The notes below the pieces were generated by a model, which worked only from the letters and a program-made list of their open reading frames with translations, was not told the origin of the DNA and did no database searches. A DNA stretch of 64,000 bases from Janthinobacterium lividum. GTDB lineage: Bacteria > Pseudomonadota > Gammaproteobacteria > Burkholderiales > Burkholderiaceae_D. Positions 46,572 to 55,758 of this stretch are shown here, one piece after another. The number at the start of each line of letters is the position of its first letter. Within the stretch, counting starts at the first letter, position 1. The position numbers and the translations under genes were made by a program. Location of the stretch: positions 496,001-560,000 of the forward strand of contig NZ_JAAOLY010000002.1 of the NCBI RefSeq assembly GCF_011601275.1, given 5' to 3'.

Positions 46572-48029
46572 TCAGGACGCCGCAGGCACCGTCTCCTGTT
46601 TTGCCACCCAAGCACGGATATCGGCCAGCATCTGGTCCAGCGCGGCACGGTCATACACGCGGCCACGGCTGACCACCAGGCGGATCTGGCGCGTGGCGCC
46701 GATATCCTGCAAGGGATTGGCGTCGAGCACCAGCAAATCGGCCGCCTTGCCGGCCGCCACGCTGCCGTAACGGTCCAGCTTGCCCAGGAAGCGGGGACCG
46801 TTGATGACGGCCGACTGCAAGGCTTGCTGCGGCGTCAGGCCGTACTGCACGTACAGGCCGATTTCATCGTGCAGAGCCTGGCCCGGATAATCGAAGGAAT
46901 TCAAGAAGCCCGCATCGGTGCCGGCGATGATGCTCACGCCCTGCTGCTGCAAAATCGGCAGCAGCTTGGCCGATTGCTCGAACTGCGCGTGGCGCTGGAC
47001 GATGGCTTCCGGGCCATCCTTGGCGGCACGCTGCACGCGCCAGTCGTAGGTGGCGCGCAAGCCCTTGCCGATGTATTGCAGGGCCGTGTCGTGGGTGTGG
47101 TCTTCGCGGTCCAGGTACGCCGTCACGCGCGAACCCCACAGGGTAGGCACGATGGCCGTGCCGCGCGCGGCCAGGTAGCTGAAAGCCTTGCGCGCCGTCG
47201 GCTCGTCGTAGCTTTGCACGCTGGCCTGCATGGCTTCCTTGCCCGTCATCGCGCCGGCAGCCACCTTGGCCGTCAGCTCCTGCTCGCGCGGCGTGGTGGC
47301 GCGCAGCAAATACGATTGATGCTCGATCGTGCCCAGGCCCGCATCGGCCATCTGCTCCAGGGTCAGCTGCACGGGGATATGGCCCGACGTGCGCATGCTA
47401 CGTTCGCGCGCCTGGCGCAGCGCTTCCAGGTACAGCTCCGGCTTCAGGGTGTTTTCCGTGATCTTGACGAAGTCCACTTGCTGCGCCTGCAGACCATCGA
47501 GCGCGCGCGTGACTTCCTGCGGCGTCCCCACTTCGATGGTGCCCTTCCACAGCGGCTTGATGCCTTCGAGTTTGGCGCCGGAGGTGAAAATCGTCGGGCC
47601 TTGCAGCTGGCCCGCATTGATCTGCTGGCGCCATGCCAGCACCGTGTCGGGCAAGTCGCCCGAGCAGTCGCGCACCGTGGTGATGCCATGCGCCAGGTAC
47701 AAGGGCAGCAGCTGCTTGTTCTCGTCGATCAACTCGGGGCCGCCGCCGAAATGCACGTGCGTATCCCACAGGCCCGGCATCATATATTTGCCAGGCAGGC
47801 GGATGGTCTGCTTCGGCGCGTAGCTGCGCAGCTGCGCGTCATCGACGACGGCGACGATGCTGTCTCCCTTGAGCAGCACGGTCTTGCCCTTGACGGCGCG
47901 GCCGGCGGCAACGTCGATCAGGGTGGCGCCGCGCAGGGCGATATCGACGGCGATCTTGTCGGCCGCGTGGGCATGGGCAAGCAGGCCCAGCGCCAGCATG
48001 GCGCCGGCTAGTTGTTTCATGTCAGGCAT
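46572..48029 (-). CDS. Exported amidohydrolase-family metal-dependent hydrolase
   Basis: 485 residues with a signal peptide (LAGAMLALGLLAHAHAADK). The amidohydrolase (imidazolonepropionase-like) fold shows the HxH metal pair in LWDTHVHFGGG, a later His in SGHIPVQ, IEHQS, and the catalytic Asp in AGTDAGFLN. Substrates of exported relatives include cyclic amides and dipeptides (for example Xaa-Arg/Lys dipeptidases). The exact reaction is unknown. An internal ATG at 48020 is an alternative start. It is followed by a terminator and preceded by the glutamate transporter operon. Confidence 0.87.
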   Translation of the reverse strand: MPDMKQLAGAMLALGLLAHAHAADKIAVDIALRGATLIDVAAGRAVKGKTVLLKGDSIVAVVDDAQLRSYAPKQTIRLPGKYMMPGLWDTHVHFGGGPELIDENKQLLPLYLAHGITTVRDCSGDLPDTVLAWRQQINAGQLQGPTIFTSGAKLEGIKPLWKGTIEVGTPQEVTRALDGLQAQQVDFVKITENTLKPELYLEALRQARERSMRTSGHIPVQLTLEQMADAGLGTIEHQSYLLRATTPREQELTAKVAAGAMTGKEAMQASVQSYDEPTARKAFSYLAARGTAIVPTLWGSRVTAYLDREDHTHDTALQYIGKGLRATYDWRVQRAAKDGPEAIVQRHAQFEQSAKLLPILQQQGVSIIAGTDAGFLNSFDYPGQALHDEIGLYVQYGLTPQQALQSAVINGPRFLGKLDRYGSVAAGKAADLLVLDANPLQDIGATRQIRLVVSRGRVYDRAALDQMLADIRAWVAKQETVPAAS

Positions 48030-48057
48030 TCGTACTCAACTTCAAAATAATGAAAAA

Positions 48058-48783
48058 TTAATGGATGATCTTGGCGAGAAAATCGCGTGCGCGGTCCGAA
48101 CGCGTCGTGTTGAAGAAGTCGTCCTTGCTGCAATCTTCGATGATTTTTCCCTGGTCCATGAAGACGATGCGGTTGGCCACGCGGCGGGCAAAACCCATTT
48201 CGTGCGTGACGACCATCATCGTCATGCCTTCCTGCGCCAGGCCCACCATCACGTCGAGCACCTCGTTGATCATTTCCGGATCGAGCGCCGATGTCGGTTC
48301 GTCGAACAACATGGCGATCGGGTCCATCGACAGCGCGCGCGCGATCGCCACGCGCTGCTGCTGGCCACCGGACAGCTGGCCGGGGAATTTATCCTGCTGC
48401 GACAGCAGGCCCACGCGGTCCAGGTATTTCAAGCCCTTGGCGTTGGCTTCGTCGGCGCTGCGGCCCAGCACCTTGATCTGGCCGATGGTGAGGTTTTCAC
48501 GGATCGACAGATGCGGGAACAGCTCGAAATTCTGGAACACCATGCCGATGCGCGCGCGCAGTTTCGACAAATTCGTTTTCGGATCGTTGACGGTGATGCC
48601 GTCGACAACGATCTGCCCCTGCTGAATCGGCTCGAGGCCGTTGACGGTCTTGATCAGGGTCGACTTGCCGGAGCCGGACGGGCCGCAAATGACCATCACG
48701 TCGCCCTTGGCGACGTTGGTGGTGCAATCGGTCAGTACCTGGAACTGGCCATACCATTTGCTGACGTTATTGAGTTCAATCAT
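48058..48783 (-). CDS. gltL: Glutamate/aspartate ABC transporter, ATP-binding protein
   Basis: 241 residues, the exact length of GltL. Walker A GPSGSGKSTLIKT, signature LSGGQQQRVAIARAL, Walker B AMLFDEPTSALD and H-loop VTHEMGFAR are all present. It energises uptake of acidic amino acids with the two permeases and binding protein encoded upstream. Last gene of the gltIJKL order. Confidence 0.92.
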   Translation of the reverse strand: MIELNNVSKWYGQFQVLTDCTTNVAKGDVMVICGPSGSGKSTLIKTVNGLEPIQQGQIVVDGITVNDPKTNLSKLRARIGMVFQNFELFPHLSIRENLTIGQIKVLGRSADEANAKGLKYLDRVGLLSQQDKFPGQLSGGQQQRVAIARALSMDPIAMLFDEPTSALDPEMINEVLDVMVGLAQEGMTMMVVTHEMGFARRVANRIVFMDQGKIIEDCSKDDFFNTTRSDRARDFLAKIIH

Positions 48784-48802
48784 CTTGTTCTTTCTTTTAC
48801 GG

Positions 48803-49495
48803 TTAGCGAATGATGGCGACGCGTTTCTGCAGGCGTTTTACCAGGAACGACAAGGCATAGCACAGCACGAAATACACGACGGCGACAAACACATACATCT
48901 CCACCAGGCGGCCGTCGCGCTGGGCGATTTTTGATGCGGCGCCGACGAAATCGGGGATCGACAGCACGTACACGAGCGACACGTCCTGGAACAGCACGAT
49001 GGTCTGCGTCAGCAGCACGGGAATCATGTTGCGGAACGCTTGCGGCAGCACGATGTTGCCCATGGTTTGACGGTAGTTCATGCCCAGCGCCTGGCCCGCC
49101 CACACCTGGCCGCGCGGGATCGACTGTATGCCGCTGCGCATGATCTCGCAATAGTAGGCCGCCTCGAACATGATGAAGGTGATCAGCGCGGAAGAAAACG
49201 CGCCCACTTTCACGGGCTCGTTGGCGCCGATGATCCAGGCCGCGATATACGGCACCAGGAAGTAGAACCAGAAGATCACCAGCACCAGCGGGATCGAGCG
49301 TATCAGGTTGACGTAGCTCGACGCCACGCCCGAGACGATGCGGTTGCTGGACAAGCGCATCAGCGCCAGCACGGTACCGAGCACGATGCCGCCGACCATG
49401 GCCAGCGCCGTCAGTTTCAGGGTGAAGACCATGCCGGTCTGGAACAGGTAGACCCACGAGCGGGAGATGACATCGAAGTCGAAATTGCCGAACAT
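48803..49495 (-). CDS. gltK: Glutamate/aspartate ABC transporter, permease GltK
   Basis: 230 residues with five or six helices of the His/Glu/Gln/Arg permease family. SYVNLIRSIPLVLVIFWFYFLVP and the cytoplasmic EAA loop (AGQALGMNYRQTMGNIVLPQAFRNMIP) contact the ATPase. Start lies one base after the gltJ stop. It forms a heterodimer channel with GltJ. Confidence 0.9.
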   Translation of the reverse strand: MFGNFDFDVISRSWVYLFQTGMVFTLKLTALAMVGGIVLGTVLALMRLSSNRIVSGVASSYVNLIRSIPLVLVIFWFYFLVPYIAAWIIGANEPVKVGAFSSALITFIMFEAAYYCEIMRSGIQSIPRGQVWAGQALGMNYRQTMGNIVLPQAFRNMIPVLLTQTIVLFQDVSLVYVLSIPDFVGAASKIAQRDGRLVEMYVFVAVVYFVLCYALSFLVKRLQKRVAIIR

Positions 49496-49496
49496 A

Positions 49497-50246
49497 TCAA
49501 TGTCCTCCCGTCTTGGCGCCAGCGACGATGAAGCCCGGGATGGCGACCTTTTTCTCGATCAGGTGCATCAGCACCACCACCAGCAGGTTGACGACGACGT
49601 AGATGATGGTGGCAGCCGAAAACGCTTCGAACACCTGGAAGGAAAACTCCTGGATGGCGCGTGCGCTGGCCGTCAGCTCGATCAGGCCGATGGTCAGGGC
49701 CACGGAACTGTTCTTGATGATGTTCAAAAATTCGCTGGTCAGGGGCGGCATGATGACGCGCGCGGCCATCGGCAGCAAAATGAAGCGGTAGGTTTGCGGC
49801 AGGGTCAGGCCCAGCGCCGTGCCGGCCAGTTTCTGCCCGCGCGGCAGCGCCTCGATACCCGTCGTCACCTGCACGGCCACGCGCGAGGAAGTAAAGAACC
49901 CCAGGCACAGCACGGCCGTGACGAACGGCGCATTTGGCAGCGACTTGACCCAGGCACCGAGGTCCGGCGGCAGCAGTTCCGGCATGACGAAATACCAGAG
50001 GAACATCTGCACCAGCAACGGCACGTTGCGGAACAGTTCGACGTAGGCATTGGCCACGCCCACCAGCCATTTGTTCGGCAAGGTGCGGATGGTGCCGATC
50101 ACCAGGCCCAAGATCAGCGCCATGATCCACGCCGCACCGGCTGTGGCCAGCGTCCAGACCAGGCCGGACCACAGGGTGTCCATATACGTGCCCACGCCAT
50201 CGGGAGAAATCTCCCAGAAAATGCGCCAATTCCAGTTGTAATTCAT
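49497..50246 (-). CDS. gltJ: Glutamate/aspartate ABC transporter, permease GltJ
   Basis: 249 residues. It begins MNYNWNWRIFWEISPDG, very close to the known GltJ/AatQ opening, and has AYVELFRNVPLLVQMFLWYFVMPEL and the EAA loop GTALGLTLPQTYRFILLPMA. Start 50246 has AAGGA five bases upstream. It follows the binding-protein gene after 98 bases that contain a hairpin expected to lower its expression relative to the binding protein. Confidence 0.92.
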   Translation of the reverse strand: MNYNWNWRIFWEISPDGVGTYMDTLWSGLVWTLATAGAAWIMALILGLVIGTIRTLPNKWLVGVANAYVELFRNVPLLVQMFLWYFVMPELLPPDLGAWVKSLPNAPFVTAVLCLGFFTSSRVAVQVTTGIEALPRGQKLAGTALGLTLPQTYRFILLPMAARVIMPPLTSEFLNIIKNSSVALTIGLIELTASARAIQEFSFQVFEAFSAATIIYVVVNLLVVVLMHLIEKKVAIPGFIVAGAKTGGH

Positions 50247-50304
50247 GATCATCCTTCGCATGCAGCCCGAGGACAGCGGCCAGCCGGCCACCCGTCCCGC
50301 AAAT

Positions 50305-50332
50305 AAATCGGGAGGCTTGCGCCCCCCGGTTT
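50305..50332 (-). terminator. Intercistronic hairpin / attenuator between gltI and gltJ
   Basis: CGGGAGG (50309-50315) pairs with CCCCCCG (50322-50328) with one mismatch, extended by AAAT/GTTT. On the minus strand a T-rich ATTTATTTG follows. Such hairpins after periplasmic binding protein genes commonly limit read-through to the membrane components. Confidence 0.55.
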
Positions 50333-50344
50333 GTTACGCAATCT

Positions 50345-51301
50345 TTACTTTTTCCGCTTGTCCGACGTTTTCTGCGCTTCCGGTACGGCCGCATACGCAG
50401 CCGGGTCGCCGGAGTCGGTCGGATTGGCAAACACGGCCTTCAATTGCGGCGGCATGGGGAATTTCAGGTTGATGTTTTTCGGCGGGATAGGCGAAGTAAA
50501 CCATTTCGCGTAAATGCGGTTGATGTCGTCGCTCTTGTACAGGCGGATCAGCGCGTCGTCGACCACTTTCTTGAAGGCCGGGTCGCCCTTGCGCAGCATG
50601 ATGCCGTACGGTTCGACCGACAGCGCTTCCTTGGTGATTTCATAGTCGTTCGGGTTTTTCGAGTTGGCCACTTGCGACGCCAGCAAGATATCGTCGTTGG
50701 CTTCAGCCACCGCGCGGCCCGTTTCCAGCATCAGGAACGACTCGGGATGATCCTTGCCGACGGCGATGTTCATGCCCAGGTTCTTTTCCTTGTTCAGGAT
50801 CGTCATCTGCTTGATGGTCGACGTACCGGCAGTGGCGACCAGGGTCTTGCCGCGCAAGTCTTCCAGGGTCTTGATGTTCGAGGATTTTTTCGCCAGCACG
50901 CGGTTGCCGATGACGAACATGGTCGGGGCGAACGCCACCTGCTGCTGGCGCTCCAGGTTGTTCGTCGTCGAGCCGCATTCGAGGTCGATGGTGCCGTTGG
51001 CCATCAGCGGGATGCGGTTGGCCGAGGTGACGGGGCTCATCACCACTTTCAGTTCGCTCAGGCCCAGGTGCTTTTGCAGGGCCGTGACGACTTTCATGCA
51101 CAGGTCGATCGAATAACCCTGGTATTGCTGCTTGTCATCGAGATAGGAGAAGGGCACGGAGCCGTCGCGCACACCGAGGGTGACGGAACCGGCTTTCTTG
51201 ATCTTGGCCAAGGTGCCGGTCAATTCCTGAGCCTGGACTGGCGACATGCTGCTGATGACACCGACGCTGAGCAGCGTGGCGAAGATTTTGGTCAATTTCA
51301 T
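50345..51301 (-). CDS. gltI: Glutamate/aspartate-binding periplasmic protein
   Basis: 318 residues with a signal peptide ending near VQA-QEL. The family-3 solute-binding fold is seen in TLGVRDGSVPFSYLDDKQQYQGYSIDLCMKV, DLECGSTTNNLERQQQVAFAPTMFV and RGKTLVATAGTSTIKQM, near identical in style to GltI/AatJ of Pseudomonas and E. coli. It captures glutamate and aspartate for GltJKL. The C-terminal tail is extended and Lys/Glu-rich. Start 51301 has AGGAG five bases upstream. A sigma-54-like promoter lies about 80 bases upstream. Confidence 0.94.
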   Translation of the reverse strand: MKLTKIFATLLSVGVISSMSPVQAQELTGTLAKIKKAGSVTLGVRDGSVPFSYLDDKQQYQGYSIDLCMKVVTALQKHLGLSELKVVMSPVTSANRIPLMANGTIDLECGSTTNNLERQQQVAFAPTMFVIGNRVLAKKSSNIKTLEDLRGKTLVATAGTSTIKQMTILNKEKNLGMNIAVGKDHPESFLMLETGRAVAEANDDILLASQVANSKNPNDYEITKEALSVEPYGIMLRKGDPAFKKVVDDALIRLYKSDDINRIYAKWFTSPIPPKNINLKFPMPPQLKAVFANPTDSGDPAAYAAVPEAQKTSDKRKK

Positions 51302-51391
51302 AAATTCTCCTGGGCGGACAAACGGGATGGACTCCGAACGAAACAACTGTGGTGCAGACGCCACCATTGGAATTAATTTTATTTCATTTTC

Positions 51392-51407
51392 AGCACCCGA
51401 CCAGCCA
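51392..51407 (-). promoter_or_regulatory. Candidate sigma-54 (RpoN) promoter of gltIJKL
   Basis: On the minus strand TGGCTGGTCGGGTGCT matches the -24/-12 pattern TGGCACG-N4-TTGCW at nine of twelve fixed positions, with GG and GC correctly 12 bases apart. Predicted start of RNA is near 51382. In Pseudomonas the related aat system depends on RpoN and AauRS; no AauRS gene is in the window. Confidence 0.5.
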
Positions 51408-51496
51408 TTTTCTGCGATTGCCCGCAAATAGGCGCTATACGTGCGCCTGAATCAGCGCGGCTGTAGCATTTTTCCTACTGATTTCACCTTTCCGAT

Positions 51497-53347
51497 TTAT
51501 TTCGCCGGCGCCAGCCCCGCCAACTCGTCCTCTTGCGCCTCATCGTCCATGTTCGCCTGCTGGCGTTGCCACATCTGCGCATACAGGCCATCCGCCGCCA
51601 GCAATTGCGGATGCGTGCCCCGCTCGACGATGCGGCCATGGTCGAGCACGAGGATTTGCTGGGCGTCAGCCACCGTCGACAAACGGTGCGCAATGACCAG
51701 GGTGGTGCGGTTCTTGGCAATGTCCTTCAACTGCGACTGGATCGCCTGCTCGGCCTTGGAATCGAGCGCCGAGGTGGCTTCGTCAAAGATCAGGATGGCC
51801 GGGTCTTTCAGCAAGGTGCGGGCAATGGCCACGCGCTGCTTTTCGCCGCCCGACAGCTTCAGGCCCCGCTCGCCCACCATGGAGTTGTAGCCATCTGGCA
51901 AGCTTTCAATAAAATCATGGATCGACGCGGCTTTGGCCGCCGCCACGATGGCCTCCTTGCTGGCGCCCGGCTTGCCGTAGGCGATGTTGTATTCGATAGT
52001 GTCGTTGAACAGCACGGTATCTTGCGGCACGATGCCGATGGCCGCGCGCAGGGAGTCCTGCGTGATGGCCCGCAAATCCTGGCCATCGATGGTGATGCCG
52101 CCGCCATCGACTTCATAGAAGCGGAACAGCAAGCGCGACAGCGTCGACTTGCCCGAGCCGCTATGGCCTACCACGGCGGTCGTCGTGCCGGCGGGTATCT
52201 GGAAATCCACGTCGAACAGGATTTGCCGCTTGGCTTCATAGCTGAAATCGACATGCGCGAAGCGCACGGCCGCGCCCTGCGTGACGAGGGGTTTGGCGTC
52301 CGGCGTATCGGCGATTTCGCGGTTCTCGTTCAGCAGGGAAAACAAGCGCTCCATGTCGGCAAGGCTTTGCTTGATTTCGCGGTAGATGACGCCCAGGAAA
52401 TTGAGGGGGATATACAGCTGGATCATGAAGGCGTTGACCAAGACCAGGTCGCCCAGGGTCATGCTGCCGTTGATCACGCCCACCGTGGCGCGCCACAGGA
52501 TCAGGGTGACGGCGGTGGCGATGATCAGCGACTGGCCCGTATTGAGCAGGGACAGGGACGTCTGCGATTTCACGGCGGCCGACTCATAACGCTGCAAGCC
52601 TTCGTCGTAGCGCTGCGCTTCGTAATCCTCGTTGCCGAAATATTTAACGGTTTCATAGTTGATCAGCGAATCGATGGCCTTGGTATTTGCCTTCGAGTCG
52701 AGGTCATTCATGGTGCGGCGGAAATGCGTGCGCCAGTTCGTCACCAGCACGGTAAACGCGATATACGACACGAGCGCCACCGCCGTGATCACGGTAAACC
52801 AGATGTCGTAATGCAAGACCAGATAGCCGAGCACGAGGGTGATTTCCACCAGGGTCGGCAAGATGTTGAACAGGGTATAGGAAATGAGCGAGCCCACGCT
52901 GCGCGTGCCCCGTTCGATGTCGCGCGTCATGCCGCCCGTCTGGCGGTTCAAATGAAAACGCAGGGACAGCGCATGCAGGTGGCGGAACACTTGCAGGGCG
53001 ATGGTGCGCACGGCCCGCTGCGTGACGCGGGCGAACAGGAATTCGCGCAACTCCGTAAACAAGGTGGTCGACAGGCGCAGCAAGCCGTAGGCCACCAGCA
53101 AGCCGACGGGCAGCACCAGCAGCGCTTGCGGATGGGCCGCCGTGATCGTCATGGCGTCGACGAGCTTTTTCAGGATCAGGGGCACGCCCACGTTGGCCAG
53201 CTTGGCGCCCACCAGGCATAGCAGCGCCAGCAGCACTCGCCATTTGTAGACCCATAGATACGGCAGCAAGGTCTTGATGGTGGCGAAATCGCTGTGGCTG
53301 GCGGAAGCTGGCGAGCGGGGCGGAGGGGGAGTCTGGGAACGGCGCAT
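51497..53347 (-). CDS. ABC exporter of the Atm1/HMT1 type (fused permease and ATPase)
   Basis: 616 residues. Six membrane helices (about 35-320) precede the nucleotide-binding domain: Walker A GHSGSGKSTLSRL, signature LSGGEKQRVAIARTLL, Walker B AILIFDEATSALD, and H-loop IAHRLSTV. The helix region contains the Atm1-type segment LSLRFHLNRQTGGMTRDIERGTR and NYETVKYFGNEDYEAQRYD. Bacterial Atm1 homologues export glutathione-metal or related thiol conjugates. ATG 53347 gives a Pro-rich N-terminus; its ribosome site is poor, so the start is moderately sure. Divergent from the thioesterase gene by 61 bases. Confidence 0.9.
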   Translation of the reverse strand: MRRSQTPPPPRSPASASHSDFATIKTLLPYLWVYKWRVLLALLCLVGAKLANVGVPLILKKLVDAMTITAAHPQALLVLPVGLLVAYGLLRLSTTLFTELREFLFARVTQRAVRTIALQVFRHLHALSLRFHLNRQTGGMTRDIERGTRSVGSLISYTLFNILPTLVEITLVLGYLVLHYDIWFTVITAVALVSYIAFTVLVTNWRTHFRRTMNDLDSKANTKAIDSLINYETVKYFGNEDYEAQRYDEGLQRYESAAVKSQTSLSLLNTGQSLIIATAVTLILWRATVGVINGSMTLGDLVLVNAFMIQLYIPLNFLGVIYREIKQSLADMERLFSLLNENREIADTPDAKPLVTQGAAVRFAHVDFSYEAKRQILFDVDFQIPAGTTTAVVGHSGSGKSTLSRLLFRFYEVDGGGITIDGQDLRAITQDSLRAAIGIVPQDTVLFNDTIEYNIAYGKPGASKEAIVAAAKAASIHDFIESLPDGYNSMVGERGLKLSGGEKQRVAIARTLLKDPAILIFDEATSALDSKAEQAIQSQLKDIAKNRTTLVIAHRLSTVADAQQILVLDHGRIVERGTHPQLLAADGLYAQMWQRQQANMDDEAQEDELAGLAPAK

Positions 53348-53408
53348 GGCGAAGGTCGGCTTTTTATGGTTCAATCGGGGCAATTGTAGCCTTTCATGAG
53401 AATAAAAG

Positions 53409-53849
53409 ATGAGCACCTCCCCAGACCGTCCCGACAACTGCCTCGCCTCCGGCCTCCCCGCCGGAAAAATGCCGGAATTGCGCATGATGCCCGCGCCGTC
53501 CGACGCCAATGTGTACGGCGACGTGTTCGGCGGCTGGATCATGGCGCAGGTCGATATCGCCGGTTCCCTGCCGGCCACCCGACGCGCCAACGGCCGCGTC
53601 GCCACCATCGCCGTCAATTCCTTCGTCTTCAAAAACCCCGTGTTCGTCGGCGATCTTCTGTCGTTCTACGCCGATATCGTCAAGGTCGGCAATACCTCGA
53701 TCACCGTCAATGTCGAGGTATATGCCGAGCGCAACCGCCTGCAGGCATGCATCGTGAAAGTCACGGAAGCAACCCTGATCTACGTGGCGACGGACTCCGA
53801 CCGCAAGCCGCGCAAGGTGCCGCCGATCGAGACCTTGCTGTCGTCTTGA
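53409..53849 (+). CDS. Acyl-CoA thioesterase (hotdog fold, YciA-like)
   Basis: 146 residues. PSDANVYGDVFGGWIMAQVDIAG is the hotdog helix motif of the YciA/BFIT group, with GDVFGG and the catalytic Asp in QVDIAG; VFKNPVFVGDLLSFYADIVKVGNTS follows. It hydrolyses acyl-CoA thioesters in the cytosol. It lies 21 bases before the PhoD gene on the same strand and may be co-transcribed with it. The ribosome site is weak. Confidence 0.9.
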   Translation: MSTSPDRPDNCLASGLPAGKMPELRMMPAPSDANVYGDVFGGWIMAQVDIAGSLPATRRANGRVATIAVNSFVFKNPVFVGDLLSFYADIVKVGNTSITVNVEVYAERNRLQACIVKVTEATLIYVATDSDRKPRKVPPIETLLSS

Positions 53850-53870
53850 TTGTCGCAATAATTCCACAGC

Positions 53871-55463
53871 ATGGATAGCCAGCGCCGCATCTTCCTTCAG
53901 AGCGCTGCGCGCATCACGGCGCTGGCCGCGGCCGGCAGCGTGCTGTCCGGTTCCAGCGCGAGCGCCGCCACGCGTTTGAATGGCGCCGGCTATCCGTTTG
54001 CGCTTGGTGTCGCCTCCGGTTCGCCCTTACCTGATGCGGTGGTGCTGTGGACGCGCATCTGCTACGACCCGCTGCACGCAGCCGCCACGCCCGCCATCGC
54101 CCTGAACGTGCGCTGGGAAGTGGCCGAAGACGTAGCGTTCCGGCGCATCGCCGCCAAGGGCCAAGCCACGGCCACGCCCGCCCTCGCGCACAGCGTGCAC
54201 GTCGACGCGAGCGGTCTCGCGCCCGGACGCTGGTACTGGTACCGCTTCATGCTGGGCGACGCCGTCAGCCCCGTGGGCCGCACGCGCACGGCGCCCGAGC
54301 CCGGCGCCATGCCTGCCTCGCTGAAACTGGCCGTGGCCTCGTGCCAGCACTGGGAATTCGGCGCCTATGCGGCGCACCGGCACATCGCGGCGGCCGCGCC
54401 CGACCTGGTGGCCTTCCTCGGCGATTACATCTACGAGTGGGGTCCCTACCAGCTGCGGCATCCAGGCCGGGCCGTGCGCACACATGAAAGTTTCAGCCTG
54501 GACGACTATCGTGCCCGCTATGCGCAATACAAGAGCGACCAGGATTTGCAGGGAGCGCACCTGGCCGCGCCGTGGATCGTCACCTGGGACGACCATGAAG
54601 TGGCCAACGATTACGGCAATGACCGCGACGAGCTGCTCACGCCCACCTTTTTGCAGCGACGCGCGGCTGCCTACCAGGCATTTTATGAACACATGCCGCT
54701 GCGTTTGCTGCCGCTGGGAAGGCGGGGCTTTGTCGACATGCGCATCTACCAGCGCTATGACTGGGGCCGCCTGGCGCGCTTCCATGTGCTGGACGACCGG
54801 CAATACCGCGCCCATCACGCCTGCGCCAGGCCGGGCCGTGGCGGCTCGAACTCCGTCACCACGCGCAACTGCCCCGACTTGCTCCAGCCCGGCCGGACGA
54901 TGCTGGGCGAGGCGCAGCAGCGCTGGCTGCAGGCCGGCCTCGATAATTCTCCCGCGCGCTGGAATATCCTGGCCCAGCAAACGCTGATGGCGCAATCGAG
55001 TCAGGTGCCGATTTTGCGGCCCGGAGACGAGCGCATCTGGACCGATGGCTGGGATGGCTACCCGATGGCGCGCCAGCACCTGCTCGACGCCTTGCAAAGC
55101 AGCAAGGCCAGCAATCCGCTCGTGCTGTCGGGCGACGTGCACACTTTCTATGCGACCGAACTGAGCCGCAACGCAATGCGCCCCGCCAGCAAGGCCAACC
55201 CCGTGCTGGCCACCGAGTTTTGCGGCACCTCCATCACGTCCAGCTCGCGTTCACAGGCGCGCACGGAGCAGTACGTAGCGATGAACCCGCACATCCGCTA
55301 CGGGCGCAGCGACAAGCGCGGCTATATGTTGATGGAAATCACGCCGGAGAAAACCACGACCTTGTTCCAGGGCCTGGAGAACGTGCGCGACAGCGCGTCG
55401 ACCATCGCGACACTGGCCCGCTTTACCGTCCAGGACGGCAAAGCGGGCCTGCAACGCATCTAG
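53871..55463 (+). CDS. PhoD-family alkaline phosphatase (Tat-exported)
   Basis: 530 residues. The N-terminus SQRRIFLQSAAR is a twin-arginine signal followed by a hydrophobic Ala/Gly stretch. PhoD-like motifs are present: FALGVASGSPLPDAVVLWTRI, CQHWEFGAYAAHR, FLGDYIYEWG, WDDHEVANDYG and LSGDVHTFYATEL, which supply the Fe/Ca ligands of this phosphodiesterase/monoesterase. It acts in the periplasm after folding in the cytosol with its cofactors. The stop overlaps the end of a minus-strand LytTR relic by three bases. Confidence 0.93.
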   Translation: MDSQRRIFLQSAARITALAAAGSVLSGSSASAATRLNGAGYPFALGVASGSPLPDAVVLWTRICYDPLHAAATPAIALNVRWEVAEDVAFRRIAAKGQATATPALAHSVHVDASGLAPGRWYWYRFMLGDAVSPVGRTRTAPEPGAMPASLKLAVASCQHWEFGAYAAHRHIAAAAPDLVAFLGDYIYEWGPYQLRHPGRAVRTHESFSLDDYRARYAQYKSDQDLQGAHLAAPWIVTWDDHEVANDYGNDRDELLTPTFLQRRAAAYQAFYEHMPLRLLPLGRRGFVDMRIYQRYDWGRLARFHVLDDRQYRAHHACARPGRGGSNSVTTRNCPDLLQPGRTMLGEAQQRWLQAGLDNSPARWNILAQQTLMAQSSQVPILRPGDERIWTDGWDGYPMARQHLLDALQSSKASNPLVLSGDVHTFYATELSRNAMRPASKANPVLATEFCGTSITSSSRSQARTEQYVAMNPHIRYGRSDKRGYMLMEITPEKTTTLFQGLENVRDSASTIATLARFTVQDGKAGLQRI

Positions 55464-55624
55464 CAACTACTTTTCAAGCCATCGCGGTAGCACCGGCTGA
55501 CGGGCACCTCGCCGCCCGTGGACAGCATAGCGCGCGCGTCGCCCGATTCCATTGGTGTGATTGCCTGCACGAAATCGAGGTTGACGATATAGCTGCGGTG
55601 CACGCGCAGGTACCACTGCTGATG
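55460..55624 (-). pseudogene. Relic of a LytTR-domain response regulator (C-terminal end only)
   Basis: The minus-strand frame ending at TAG 55460-55462 encodes WYLRVHRSYIVNLDFVQ, later GGEVPVSRCYRDGLKS. This is the end of a LytTR DNA-binding domain (RVHRSYIVN and VPVSRxYRxxLK). Upstream of residue H in HQQWYLRVH the frame is open but unlike LytTR, with no receiver domain and no start. The rest is lost before the fadD stop at 55759. I read it as a decayed regulator; a rearranged domain is possible. The 295-base gap holds nothing else that I recognise. Confidence 0.6.
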
Positions 55625-55758
55625 CTCAGCGGCACGATGGCGACTTGCTGGCTGGGGACGTCGCTGCTGATCAGCAAGGTGAACTGGCTGCGCCCCTGCT
55701 TCGGCTTGCCCGCCCGACCAGGCCGGAACCTGGTGGCGGACACAATCCTGGCGGCGAA

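Noticed and set aside
53396-53878. 160-codon alternative frame over the thioesterase gene
   Set aside because: The hotdog thioesterase frame is clearly the coding one; the other frame is Arg-rich and motif-free.
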